DNA of 20,275 bases from Reticulitermes lucifugus (GCA_026260175.1 JAKCWW010000350.1:9060-29334), one strand, 5' to 3'. Counted from the stretch's first letter, positions 8,531-18,250 are shown. Notes: generated by a model from the sequence alone, not told the origin. Numbers and translations are program-made.

Positions 8531-9710
8531 TTCTCATCTTGTTTCTGTTTTATAAATGTAGGTTTTGCCTTGTTTCTTTATAACAACCAGCCATCCTTTT
8601 CATTTGGAAAGATTTACAGGATCATTAAACACACGATAGTCATCCGTAAGAGGATTGCACCGAAAATTAAGGAACCTTAAAATTATGTGCTAAGTATCTT
8701 GTATTGAGTAGTGAACCAGTGGAATTCCTGACAATTTATACATACAAAAGAACCTGAAATTTTAGAATAAAGTAAAGAAGATGAGGCTGAAAATATACAG
8801 AGATCTGTAGTATTGATTAACAAAAGTTTTCGTGTTATAAATGTTCACACACTGTCTTTTTTTTAGTTATTCTGTCATCTATAAATAAAGAAGATTCGAA
8901 GAAGGTAGAAAATACTTCTAAAACCTGGCCATAAAATTGAAAACATAAAGGTGTAACGATGTTTTAAACATGTGTCTTGTAAGTTGTAAACTAGAATCAC
9001 GCGTCTGAATTCCCACGGTGGATACAACATGAACAGCAGTGACTGTCTGTCAGTGTGTGATGGGTTTATTGTGTGGAGTTCATGGTCTGCAGCCAGCAGT
9101 TTTTATGCCTTGCACATTTTACGTTTGTAATTTACTTTTTTAGAGTATCCACATAATTTTTGGAAAAGAAACAAATACTAATAGATCCCTTTTCATTTGT
9201 TTGGATTACTGAGATTGCTTCTAGTTTATCACATGACTTACTTTGTCGTAATTATATTAATTAATTGATTGTCAATGTCTAATCTACAGTGTAATTTTTT
9301 ATCGAAGCGCTGTGTACTACACTATCGACCCTTTGCTGAAAGCAGGCAGTGAAAAGAAGATAACCCATGAAGTGCCACTCACTCAATTCCTGCAGCTAGA
9401 CTAAGCAATATTGTGCTTAAAGTGCTATCGCTTCTATTAGATGGGAGAATTTAATCACATTCCGCTATTTACAGCGACATTTTGCTTTGTATAAATTGGT
9501 GTTTTATGTGCGTATGACTATCTAAGTTCTTCTGAAGCAATGGCCACCCTTGTATATGAATACTGACTTTGTAGGCTAAGCAGGATTGATATGTTGAATA
9601 ATTAATACGTTTACTTCGAAAATTAAACTGAAGGCAAGGGATGAGAACTGCAAAAGACCTGAAGTTGGCAGCCACATCCCTGGACATTTTGTACATGTCA
9701 ATCAAGTAAC
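8531..9710. other. No recognisable feature
   Basis: About 1.2 kb of AT-rich sequence with stops in every frame. No repeat family, terminal repeats or structured motif was recognised. Confidence 0.55.
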
Positions 9711-9730
9711 AAATGAATAAATAAATAAAT
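9711..9730. repeat. (AAAT)n short microsatellite
   Basis: About four AAAT units after atg. It could be the 3' tail of a plus-strand non-LTR element, but the upstream 250 bases show no recognisable LINE sequence. Confidence 0.75.
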
Positions 9731-10281
9731 CCTAACATTGGATCTTAATTAAAGAAGCAACGGGAAGAGCAACAGCAGAACGCAGAAAGAAGAACCATAA
9801 GTGTAATGAAAATAACAGAAAAACCGGATGTAAAGGATATAAATGTAGTCATAAAGATAAGGGCCAGAGAAAGGGATAACGTTTTTGTAAAGAATTCCAG
9901 AAAACTGACCACTAAAACTGCTATGCTATTATAAACTGAAAGACAGAATATGCAAGGGGCTAGGGCTACCGAAAACAAAAATGTTTTGATGAGTTTGTAA
10001 GATACATTTATTTCCCTGGACTTATTTGAACTGCTTTCTGAATGAGTTGCACGTTTGCACCACTTCAGTTAAGTCCAACAGTATCTCTTGGGAGTATCTG
10101 ACACAGAACCAGTTCCTTAACATTTTCGTACCACAATCATTACACAGTTCTTGGAAGGTGCATCATGAGTGTTAAAATATCATCGGACTTTTGCATTTGA
10201 AAGACACTTGCTGTCACAATAAAGCATTCTGGAGTGTAGTGCAACACCATCAAAACTAAAGGCTGTAAAATTAATTCGTAA
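9731..10281. other. No recognisable feature
   Basis: Purine-rich plus strand at about 9750-9930 gives open frames on both strands, including 77 minus-strand codons that look hydrophobic only because of that base bias. No domain or repeat family is recognised. Confidence 0.5.
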
Positions 10282-10573
10282 CATTATTTTAGCATGGCTC
10301 AGGCGGTTAGTCGCCGGCCTATCACCGCGGAGGCCCGGATTCGATCCCGGGTCGGTCCATGTGAGGTTTGTGGTGGACAAAGTGGCACTGGGACAGGTTT
10401 TTCTCCGAGTACTTCCTTTTTCCCCTGTCAATTTCATTCCACCGGTGCTCCATTAAAACGGAAAAGCAGAAAACATCTTCATCACAGGGTTGCACAATAA
10501 GCCTTCAAGGCTGCGGTGCGTCCTTAGTATCTGCTGCGGGGCCCTTCAATAAACAAAAAAAACCATTATTTTA
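10282..10573 (+). mobile_element. Complete tRNA-derived SINE, family B, with target-site duplications
   Basis: The element itself spans 10292-10563 (272 bp) between two exact copies of the 10-bp target duplication cattatttta (10282-10291 and 10564-10573). The 5' head has an A box at 10295-10306 (tggctcaggcgg) and a B box at 10337-10347 (ggattcgatcc), the internal Pol III promoter. The body follows, then a distinctive 3' segment (ctgcggtgcgtcc..ctgctgcggggcccttca) and an A-rich tail. The same 3' segment recurs inverted at the window end. Intact duplications and boxes make this the best preserved mobile element here. The open frames over it on both strands are incidental. Confidence 0.93.
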
Positions 10574-11135
10574 TGGAAGCATAACATTTCCTTTACTCAG
10601 ATAAAGCGAAAAGTCATTCAGGCCTCACTAGAAAATCACCAACTCCTTCTGGCGGATTTCATCATCAGAACGCAGTATGTCCTCAGCTAATCATGAAGTT
10701 CATTACAGTGATTACCAGAGTCTGACATGTGTTTCTACCCTGAGTCAGACGAATCCAGCCTACACCATCCGACCATATTACTTAAAGATACATTTTAATA
10801 TTATCTTCCTATCTGCCCCTGTTTCTTCCAAGTTTTCTCACTCCTTTAGGTTTCACTACCAAAATCCTATGTACCCTTCTCCCACGTGCTCCCCCAAAAC
10901 CTTCTCCTTGATTTCATCAACCAAATAATATTTAGTAAGGAGTACCACTCATTAACTATTTTTATGTGGTTTTCTCCAGCCTCCTCTTACTCAGTCGCTG
11001 TTACTTCCAAATATCTTCAGTATCTGGTTCTCGCAACACCCTCAGCCTTTCTCACAAGGAAATTACTTTGTTTTGTAACACTATTTGCAACAAATAGATG
11101 ACGTTATTGCATCACAGGGCGAGACAGAGTGTTTA
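10574..11135. other. No recognisable feature
   Basis: Pyrimidine-rich plus strand with overlapping short open frames (10677-10928 and 10886-11101) that lack any recognisable domain. An isolated ctgatga word on the minus strand near 10665 is discussed under rejected items. Confidence 0.5.
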
Positions 11136-11230
11136 CCTTTAGGAGCTCGATTGCTCTTCAGACTTTATGGGCGATCAAGTTCCAACTTCGATCGTCCTTG
11201 ACACCTTAAGGGCGATCGAGGTCCTAAAGG
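11136..11230. repeat. Nested inverted repeat around gcgatc words
   Basis: The outer arms cctttaggagctcgattgct (from 11136) and ggcgatcgaggtcctaaagg (to 11230) are complementary with few mismatches. Inside them, gggcgatcaagtt (about 11169-11181) pairs with aacttcgatcgtcc (about 11184-11197), leaving a two-base loop. The four arms are also related to each other by the shared word gatc followed by A/G-rich or T/C-rich triplets. The result is a strong hairpin about 95 bp long. No target-site duplication was found. A small foldback MITE or a hairpin RNA source are the two readings. Confidence 0.8.
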
Positions 11231-12034
11231 CAAAAAAGGTAATTTAGGGCACTAACGTAATAGGGCTGTGTGCAAATCGGCATTCGATTATGGGGGAAGA
11301 CGTTTGAATTTCCCTCTTACAAAGAGTCTCTGGACTGAGGAAGAGATTAAACACGATTTTATGCAAAGAATTGACGCCTCTGTTACTCTGGTGTGTACTG
11401 AGTTGTCAGAACAATCAAGAGGCAATGGCGACGAACACAACACACTATTGTATAGAGCCACACGGAAATGCCAACACATTGTGTTATTATTCCATTAGAA
11501 TTCAAATGTCTGCATTTTAAATATTGAATTAAAAAGCAAAGTGAATTACTTTATTTATCGCTTGTGAAGGTGTAGATAAAACAAATGACATACCAAACGC
11601 AACGAGCGGAAGTCACGTGAATGACAACAGATGCCAGCCACGTGTGGACAAGGGACATCATATAAGTAAACTATCCATCCGCAAGGAATATCCTCGTTTT
11701 CTGTGCGTAGACTGTCAATTTGTTGTGGGCTCACAGAGCTAACGCCATAGAAATAACGGAGTATGTGACATGGCATTAACAATGAGTGGTGTGCCAAGAA
11801 GTTACGGGAAAGTGTCTGTCAAGTCATGACCTTCAGATTTGATTTAAAGTTTCATGAAAATAGGCGAAACCGAGTTTTTAGGCTTTCGCAGTGATGCAGT
11901 GTAGTTCTGCGTTCTTCTGGGATATTACGCCGCGTCACTGGTAATGGCACCAGATGTTTCAGGATAAGGTGATGACCCCACCTTCAAGGGTCGGTTGTCC
12001 AGTAAAGATCTAATTAAGATTCTTTCTTGGACAT
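11231..12034. other. No recognisable feature
   Basis: Holds a 76-codon plus-strand open frame (11268-11498) and an 80-codon minus-strand one (11555-11797), neither with a recognisable domain. From about 11870 to 12034 the sequence may already belong to the element carrying the ribozyme-like motif that follows, but no boundary is visible. Confidence 0.45.
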
Positions 12035-12085
12035 TCGATCCTTGGAAGTGGGACTGCCTCGCTGTCCCAAAACGTCGGGCACCAG
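12035..12085 (+). ncRNA. Degenerate hammerhead-ribozyme-like motif
   Basis: A five-base-pair hairpin (gggac at 12050-12054, loop of nine, gtccc at 12064-12068) is followed directly by aaaacgtc (12069-12076). That matches GAAA plus a minimal helix III (AC/GU) and a C17-type cleavage residue, except that the first G is A. The upstream block cttggaag (12041-12048) stands where CUGANGA should be and is clearly altered; helix I is short (tcc/ggg). By layout it is a decayed hammerhead of the Penelope-like type. The chance alternative remains open because the first core block is lost. Confidence 0.3.
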
Positions 12086-12362
12086 TCACACAAATATTTT
12101 GCGAAATATCCCGAAAGAACGAAGAACTCGTAAGCTAACACGTCAGTACACATCCGAGGTGTAATAACAGGCGGGCTGAGCTACTATCAACTTATGAAGA
12201 GGCCTGTGTTCGATGGAGTTATTTCTTCGCTCAAAATAAGAGACCATATCCAGTGATCATATTTGTTTTATATATTTTATATTACTCATACCCTTCATAT
12301 TCTTACAATTAAAACATCAATCATAAAATGCACTTAATAAAATGCTATTCATAACAAGTATT

Positions 12363-12408
12363 AAACTCCTACATGGGTCGGCAGCAGGGTGCCATCCTCA
12401 GGAAATTT
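12363..12408 (-). ncRNA. Hammerhead-ribozyme-like motif, minus strand
   Basis: On the minus strand the order is: helix I arm (12408-12402, aaatttc), core block CTGAGGA (12401-12395, a perfect CUGANGA), helix II ggca (12393-12390) closing with tgcc (12383-12380), then gac with c instead of the GAAA core (12379-12376), a minimal helix III (cc/gt around at), A17 at 12370, and the second helix I arm ggagttt (12369-12363). Helix I can form seven pairs, two of them G-U. Two core adenines are replaced by C, so catalysis is unlikely in this copy. The arrangement fits hammerheads in Penelope-like element terminal repeats. Confidence 0.45.
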
Positions 12409-13128
12409 TGTAACAAAGGAATATAAGCTCAACAGGTTAATCTAGGAATTACGCTGCCCGTATTGGAATGTTTACAATGTTAAAATTCTAAAATATGTAA
12501 AATGCTGATAAGCATAAATATTACAGTATTGTGATATTAAAATTATATGATATATGTGTGTGTGAAGAGTGACTGAAATGAATTAGGCCTATATGAATAA
12601 TATCTACATATGCGAGTGACTAGGTGTACGTTATGGAGGAAAATTGAAGTGCAGGAGAACTGTATATTGGACGGTACATTAGTGGGAGTTGCAAATTTAT
12701 TTCAAATTTTGAAATTACATGAAGTAATTTTAGCTGACTAGTTAATACTGTGCACCATGTTACAGAAGAAAGCTGCAGTGTATACATTGTTTTTGAGTGA
12801 GATATTAATGATAATTCCATGTCTGTAATTTTGAAATTTTGTTTGAGGTAAGGATAGATGTATAACTGATATGTGCCAGATTCTGGACTGTATCTGAGGG
12901 GGAGTTCTTCGTTGGACTGTTCTGTAAATAATAAAGAACTTTCAGCTTTCATTTCGCTAATTACTTATGCCAGTGCTGAAGTGTTTGAAGAAAAACGTAA
13001 GTTAACATCGTCAAAGTGCAATAGAGTCTTCATAAATGAGACAGAGAATTTATTTTATTTGATGACTTTAACAGTTGTAAAGCTTATACAGTGTCCATGA
13101 TGGATGAAAGAGATGTGAGTATGGAGCA
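12409..13128. other. No recognisable feature
   Basis: AT-rich stretch with two opposite, partly overlapping open frames (12620-12952 minus, 12873-13100 plus). Neither shows the reverse transcriptase or GIY-YIG motifs that a Penelope-like body would have, nor any other recognisable domain. A short TG run lies at about 12553-12563. Confidence 0.45.
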
Positions 13129-13236
13129 TTGGTGGAAAGATTCTGAAAGGAGGAAACAGAAGTAGCCTCCTCTGAGGTAGAGTTGTACCAGTGTACCGAA
13201 TACAAATCCCACATGGACCGGCCTGGAATTGAATTC
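13129..13236 (-). mobile_element. Decayed SINE family B fragment
   Basis: Read on the plus strand, tggtggaaagattctgaaagg, then ggaaacagaagta, then accagtgtacc, then cccacatggaccggcctgga follow the order of the reverse complement of the complete SINE-B at 10292-10563. The tRNA-like B box is still visible on the minus strand at 13226-13236 (gaattcaattc). The 5' part of the head and the 3' tail are missing. The fragment ends about 20 bp before the ribozyme-like motif at 13258. Confidence 0.65.
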
Positions 13237-13257
13237 ATGTATTAGCAATTGAAAAAT

Positions 13258-13299
13258 GCCTCCTGACGATGACCAAGGTCGGTTGAAGCGCGCTGAGGC
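13258..13299 (+). ncRNA. Hammerhead-ribozyme-like motif, plus strand
   Basis: Order: helix I arm gcctc (13258-13262), core block CTGACGA (13263-13269, a perfect CUGANGA), helix II gacc (13271-13274) with loop aaggtc closing on ggtt (13281-13284, one G-U pair), core GAA (13285-13287), a two-pair helix III gc/gc around gc (13288-13293), T17 (13294), then the second helix I arm gaggc (13295-13299), which pairs perfectly with the first. The usual A15.1-U16.1 pair is here G-C, which keeps pairing but departs from the catalytic consensus. A cut would fall after 13294. Among the five motifs in the window this is the most complete. Confidence 0.5.
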
Positions 13300-15787
13300 C
13301 TTAAACTGTTTTATTTAAAGATCCAGTTCTACCGCACAGTAAACACTTTTCATCTCGATTATAAAAAAATCAGTTTGTGTTATTTAGGGCAAAAGTTGCT
13401 ATTTGTTCTTAGATAAATACAGAACACATACAGTATGGACAGAATATACAATTTTTAAATGTTAAAACCTGTTGGTGAATCAAGTAATCAGTAGGATTTG
13501 AAGTGTTAATAAAAATTAACAATTCGTGAAGGTGGTGTTGCAGTTTGGTGCCTCGAATGTGCATTGTTGATAGTGCAACGGTATGGAATTAAATGTTAAA
13601 AAGTGTATAAAGTAAGGCCATTTGTTCTCTGTTTATATTCACTCCATATCAAACTAAGATTTTTACTGACAATAACGAAGAATAATTGTAAAGAAATGAA
13701 TATACTGGAGTAACTTTTGGTTTCGATCCCAAATTGCGTGACTTGTATTTCATTTAACCGAAACACACCTACATGTTTCATGTACGTGTGTTTCCGTTCT
13801 GGCTTTGTACAGGAATCATAAGAGCAATGTCATTTTGTCCGGTCCAATACATCACTGAATGTCATTTTTTATACGTATCCGTAATTTTTTTAAGAGAACA
13901 TTTCGGCTTCCAAGGAAACATGTCACCATCATGATTCACAAAGAAGACCGATTTCCTAGGAAGCATGTCACCTTGTGACTTTCAACACAGGCGCTAATGA
14001 AAAGTAACCTATTGGTGATAGTAAAACAATCATTGCCCCTCTTTTTTTAAAGCTATTGCAACACTAACCAATCTCGCCGACTAAACAATTTAAGTTCGAA
14101 AATAGGGTTGGTAAAAAGAAATTGGAAATAAAAACAACAACAAGAATAAATTTCTTAGACTTTGAAAATCGTAGGACATGCGGAACCAATTGAGGCCCAA
14201 TCAAAAAGCACTGGATTTCTTGTGAACATCACTCCTAATTTTCATGGCAGAATGGAGAGATGATGGTAACAAAAAGAGAATAGGCCACTGTTGGCGAGAC
14301 GAATTGTTGAGAGCGTGACGCTACAACATCTCTGTCTCTCTCTTACACTCTTCCTCTTTGTTACTTTTTGTTGAACCTCTTTATTGGAAGATACACAACA
14401 GAAGCACGGCAAGATTAAGAATTGCAGAGGGGCCGGGGAGGATGCTTGTCATACAGTAACAATGCGGCCTGAAGGCAATTTAGATGCTTGTTGCGGGTCA
14501 TAGTTCACCGGTTGGCTCCAGTTCAGTTTCTGGAAGATTAAAAGTTAGTATAATGTGGGTTAATTTCACAGAATATTAATTAAAATAAGGATGTCTACTT
14601 GAGCTAACAATGGATATTTACTAGAACCCTCTATTTTTAATGATTATTCACGTCATCAGGTTACTAACTCTTGAGGTTAAAGAGCATCTGTAACGTTGAC
14701 TCTTAATGCAGCTCGTGATGTGATCGTGTTCTGAGGAGCAAAACGGTTAGGGGTTACAGTATTGCCCGTTATACCATGTTCGTGTGGTTCAAAATCACGA
14801 TATTTATTATATAAAATGTTCGTGAACTTTTCTTTATGATATACTGAATAGACCTTGAAAAAAACAATTATGCTTTTCATGTTTTAATGCTTCATATGCG
14901 ATTGCAGATTAGACCTCAATGAATTGTCCGCTTCCTACAGTGTCTACAGTCACTTAATGACACTTACGACTGTCTGCAGTCATAAAGAACTTTATTACGA
15001 GTGTCTATCAGAAAATGTGTAAATAATATATACATTTGGGTTCTCTGTTTTCAACAATAAGATATATAAGAACAATTAAGATTTAATTATAATGATATCC
15101 TAAAACTTAGTGCATAGTCCTGGCGACAAGTGAGACATTTATCGTATCGTAGGACAAAGTTTTCTTAAATGTAGTTTAAACATACTCATAGTAATAGAGA
15201 ATTAATAACATAGGGGTCATTTACGGACACTTCTTATATTCAAAGGGACTAAAGTCACGGCACAGAAAACTGAAGAAAGATAATCAAATATTCTACAAAT
15301 GCTATGATTATAATTTTACTTGCATTGATGCCATTTCTTACGTGAATGCTCCGAAGGAAAATTCATATAACGGTATAATGTAATCTTTCAGACTGTAATA
15401 TGGAAAGTCCGAAGTGTCGTGGTGCTTCATTATCATGTACTTCGGTTTCAGGTGTCCATTAATTGTTTTATTCCCTTCAATAATATGAGGCTTGGGTCGA
15501 ACTTCTCATAATGAGCGGGAGGGGCCTGTCGTCTTGCAGAACAGAGGGTCATGATCCTTTGTTTTTACTTACTGGACTACACAAAGATTAAAACTTACAC
15601 AACTATAATATTTCCACTTTTGTACGGTTAGGAATTGGGCTTTTTCTTAAGAAAATAACATAGGCTGAGGGATTTCGAGAATAGGACGCTAAGGAAGATA
15701 TGAATACTTGGGTCTAAAGAAAGGAAGTAAATTGCACACTGACAAACTTCACGGCTTCTACTCCTTACCACGTAGAATTTGGTTGAT
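13300..15787. other. No recognisable feature over about 2.5 kb
   Basis: AT-rich sequence with no convincing open frame; the minus-strand stretches at 13596-13781 and 14677-14880 have no recognisable domain. Minor structures are ctctgtctctctct near 14330, a tgtctacagtca/tgtctgcagtca direct repeat near 14941-14980, and a short inverted pair tccgaagt/acttcgg at about 15407-15446. None is enough to name an element. Confidence 0.5.
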
Positions 15788-15948
15788 AAAATCGGGAAGA
15801 TGCGTTGGACGGAGCCTGTGGCACATATGAAGGGGAAGGAATATACATACGGAAAGTTTGGTGGGGAAGGAGACCACTTAAAAACATAGATGTAGATGGG
15901 AGGCTAATATTTGAAAGAACCTTAAAGAAACAGGGCAGGATGTCCTAG
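15788..15948 (+). pseudogene. LINE C-terminal relic (non-LTR retrotransposon)
   Basis: From 15788 the plus strand reads KIGKMRWTEPVAHMKGKEY and then, after a shift to the frame starting at 15865, GRRPLKNIDVDGRLIFERTL, followed by KKQG and a stop at 15946-15948. The order matches the extreme C-terminus of insect LINE polyproteins, usually R-M-R-W-A-G-H-V-A-R-M, then G-R-R-P-L-G-R-P and W-E-D-N-I. The frameshift and lost W-E-D-N-I motif show decay. The LINE clade cannot be set from this tail. A second relic of the same tail lies near 18005-18250. Confidence 0.6.
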
Positions 15949-16055
15949 CCTAACATGGTAATGACCCTTTGTGTTCCATAAAGTGCGAGGTATTTCTTCA
16001 GTAGTCGATGAAGTATTAGCTTCTCAAGAAGGGCTCTGCTACCTGGGAGATAGTA

Positions 16056-16222
16056 CAGTGAAACCTGTGTGTAATGGAACTTCAAGGGACTGGATTTTTT
16101 TCATTTCTGGCAGGTTCCGTTAAATAGAGGTACTTGAAGTTAAAGAACCTCGACTCTGCGAAGGTTTACGGCTAAAGACAGGATTCCTTTACTTCCAGGT
16201 TCCGTTAAGAGAGGTTTCACTA
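16056..16222. mobile_element. pogo/Tigger-like MITE 1
   Basis: The left end cagtgaaacctgtgtgtaat (from 16056) and the reverse complement of the right end, tagtgaaacctctcttaacg (from 16222), form terminal inverted repeats of about 24 bp, continuing into ggaac on both sides. A TA dinucleotide at 16054-16055 precedes the left end; the matching right-hand TA is altered. The size (about 167 bp), lack of coding and CAGTGAAACC-type ends fit a non-autonomous element mobilised by a pogo/Tigger-type transposase. Confidence 0.8.
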
Positions 16223-17130
16223 AACTTACAGGCTACCAAAGTTTTGTCTTTTCCTGATATTTTAACCCCTTATGACAAGATCCACTGACAGTCGTGATTG
16301 TATTGAAGAATAAGAACTGTAAAAATAGTATTGGTTTTCCAGCCTAAAATTGCTTTTCTTTAAGGCTAAATGTGAAGTAACAGCACGTATAAGTATAGCT
16401 ACTGTGGAAGTTTAATCTCAGGGTGTTTAGATATGGGGCAGGACGTTCTGCGGCGATTGCTATCCGAAGATCTATCTCTTGAGCTGACACAAGCAACAAG
16501 CACCTCCTTCTGGCTGGTTGTGCTGAATTTTCAGCCAGTGTCATAAGTATCAGAAAGTGCTTGTATCTTTGAAGTTTCCTACCGGAAGTAGGAAGGGCAG
16601 CATGTGGCTCACTTGCGTGGAAGATGAACATCTTAAGAAACTACACGGAACCGTCTAAAATTAGTGGGAGGAGGGAGATGAATATTGTGGGAACCGTTTC
16701 TCAAATCTTGGTAATCTGTCTGTAAACTTGACACCCAGAGTACGAGGGAATACCAACATTTGGAGTCCCTGTTCTTTTTCAAAACGTTTCTCTACCATTA
16801 TAGAGGAATGCTATGGTTTCACTTACCTCTCCTTCCAAGCCCTGCTTTTTGTGACTGAATGCCCGGCTTACACCCAGACGTCCCTCCTTAGCACGAGGCG
16901 ACATGCTGAAATGGGGAGGATAGGCCAGCCACCATTATCAACCCTCACACTGCAGTGTGCCCCTCATATACAAGGAACTCTCAGCTTGTGACCTCTAGGG
17001 GTGACCATTTGGCTTCCGACCTCCACAATCTTAAACAGCAGTTCTACCTGAAGGAGACGTGCAGTGAGAGATTTGGAGTTCTCATAGCAAAGGTGCGGGA
17101 AGGCTGAAGTCTGCTGTCGACTGGTAAATG
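16223..17130. other. No recognisable feature
   Basis: Contains 95-codon minus-strand (16344-16631) and 87-codon plus-strand (16728-16991) open frames, neither with a recognisable domain or splice context. No repeat family was recognised in this stretch. Confidence 0.5.
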
Positions 17131-17309
17131 CTGTCGAACCCGGTTATAACGACATCGGTTTATGCAATACCTCGTCTATAGCGTCAGATATTCTGTGGTA
17201 CCATTTAATTCCTCACTGTTAACCATAATAATCCTCGTTTAGAACAACACTCCTTTATAACGACACCAAATATTCTGTCTTTTCATAAATTTACAACCGA
17301 GTTCGACTG
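17131..17309. mobile_element. pogo/Tigger-like MITE 2
   Basis: The left end ctgtcgaacccggttataac and the reverse complement of the right end, cagtcgaactcggttgtaaa, form terminal inverted repeats of about 19 bp with four or five differences. The right end is followed by TA (17310-17311), consistent with the TA target of this superfamily; the left TA has decayed to TG. At about 179 bp it has no coding capacity. Its ends differ from the other two MITEs, so it is a separate family. Confidence 0.75.
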
Positions 17310-17310
17310 T

Positions 17311-17350
17311 AGTTCCTGGCGTTTCGACGGATTATCTTGCCTTCGTAATT
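17311..17350 (-). ncRNA. Weak hammerhead-like motif
   Basis: On the minus strand, gtc-GAAAC-gcc (GAAAC at 17325-17321) is preceded by a possible small helix II around caagataat. The CUGANGA position reads ttacgaa, so the first core block is not preserved. It starts at the TA that ends the neighbouring MITE. It is only listed because it resembles the other four motifs. Confidence 0.2.
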
Positions 17351-17649
17351 AGATATGTATTAAAATATACAATATATACAAAGACAATAAATCCAGTAAA
17401 AAGCGGCAAATTGAATTTGGCCTACAGTAACAATTTAGAATATTTAAAATTACGAAGAGATTACGACCCGAGAATGTTAACTGCCCCACAGTTCTGGAGG
17501 GCCTATCTTCATATGTCTTACCCCAAAGCTAACGATTAAAATACACACATATGTAATTTCACTTACTAGCTTCTATGGCTGTGAGTAGATGTGTTAATCC
17601 TTAATACACAGTGACAGAGAAAACTGCTATGGAGAATATTTGGGTCTAA
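17351..17649. other. No recognisable feature
   Basis: About 300 bp of AT-rich sequence between the MITE and the next SINE copy. No open frame or repeat is supported. Confidence 0.5.
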
Positions 17650-17910
17650 AGTAAAGCTGTCACCTTGCACTGCATGAAGGCATATGGGGGCGTGGAAGTG
17701 TAGCTCCACATACTCTTAACATCGGCATTATATGAGGCGAGTGGCCGGAGCCAGGTTCTGCCGCTTTACACCTGTGTTAAGAGCCGCCGATATCCAATTA
17801 ATAGGAGGTTGGGTGGGCCCTAAAGGGAGTATGGACACTTGCCAGGAATCGAAAGACTTTTCCTCGGACGTCTAGCCCGTAACCTAGTCACTATACCGAG
17901 AAGGCCATCC
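17650..17910 (-). mobile_element. SINE family A copy, minus strand
   Basis: Read on the minus strand it starts with ggatggcc, followed by an A-box-like word tagtgactagg and a B-box-like word ttcgattcc near 17850. The family body then follows, with cacccaacctcctattaatt (matching cacacaacctcctattcatg in the copy at 18463-18643), and it ends in gccttcatgcagtgcaaggt, gacagctttac. It is nearly full length but diverged, and no target-site duplication could be recognised. Confidence 0.8.
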
Positions 17911-18004
17911 AGGCTGCTTTTAAGGCAGGAAGTAGGCCTGTTTTGCGGATGGAGAGCATTGCATATCGGAAAAAATTCGTAATGTGCACTTTACACCTAT
18001 ACAT

Positions 18005-18250
18005 TACAGGGATTAGACTTCGGCGAATGAGACACATGGACATGTAGTAGGTACGGGTACTGGCTATGTGAGACATGAATACAGTACTTCAGTCACAAAG
18101 CCCGAAGGGGACAGACCCCTTGCAAGACCTAGCCATAAATGGGAGAATAATATTAAAACTGGTGTCAGTGGAAGAAGGTGTGACTGGGTAGGTTGGATTA
18201 AAGTGGTTTGGTACAGGAAAGTCGCACGTCTTTGTGAACACGTTAACGAA
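18005..18250 (+). pseudogene. LINE C-terminal relic (non-LTR retrotransposon)
   Basis: The frame from 18068 to 18271 reads TKPEG, then GDRPLARPSHKWENNIKTG, then CDWVGW and VARLCEHVNE. This is recognisable as the C-terminal tail of an insect LINE polyprotein, where K-P-E-G-K-R-P-L-G-R-P, W-E-D-N-I-K and D-W are usual. Upstream, near 18025, RRMR survives in another frame, as expected for the R-R-M-R-W-A-G-H-V motif, so at least one frameshift lies between. The reverse transcriptase itself is not visible. It ends before the (ATT)n tract at 18417, which could be the old tail. Confidence 0.7.

Noticed and set aside
9745-9978. 77-codon minus-strand frame resembling a membrane protein
   Set aside because: Its hydrophobic composition follows from a purine-rich plus strand. 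No motif or family is recognised.
10295-10347. tRNA gene from A and B boxes
   Set aside because: The region does not continue into a folded acceptor stem, and the boxes belong to a SINE with target-site duplications. The same applies to 5659-5713.
10635-10670. Sixth hammerhead-like motif (minus-strand ctgatga near 10665)
   Set aside because: The core block is perfect, but no GAAAC follows and no helix II can be drawn.
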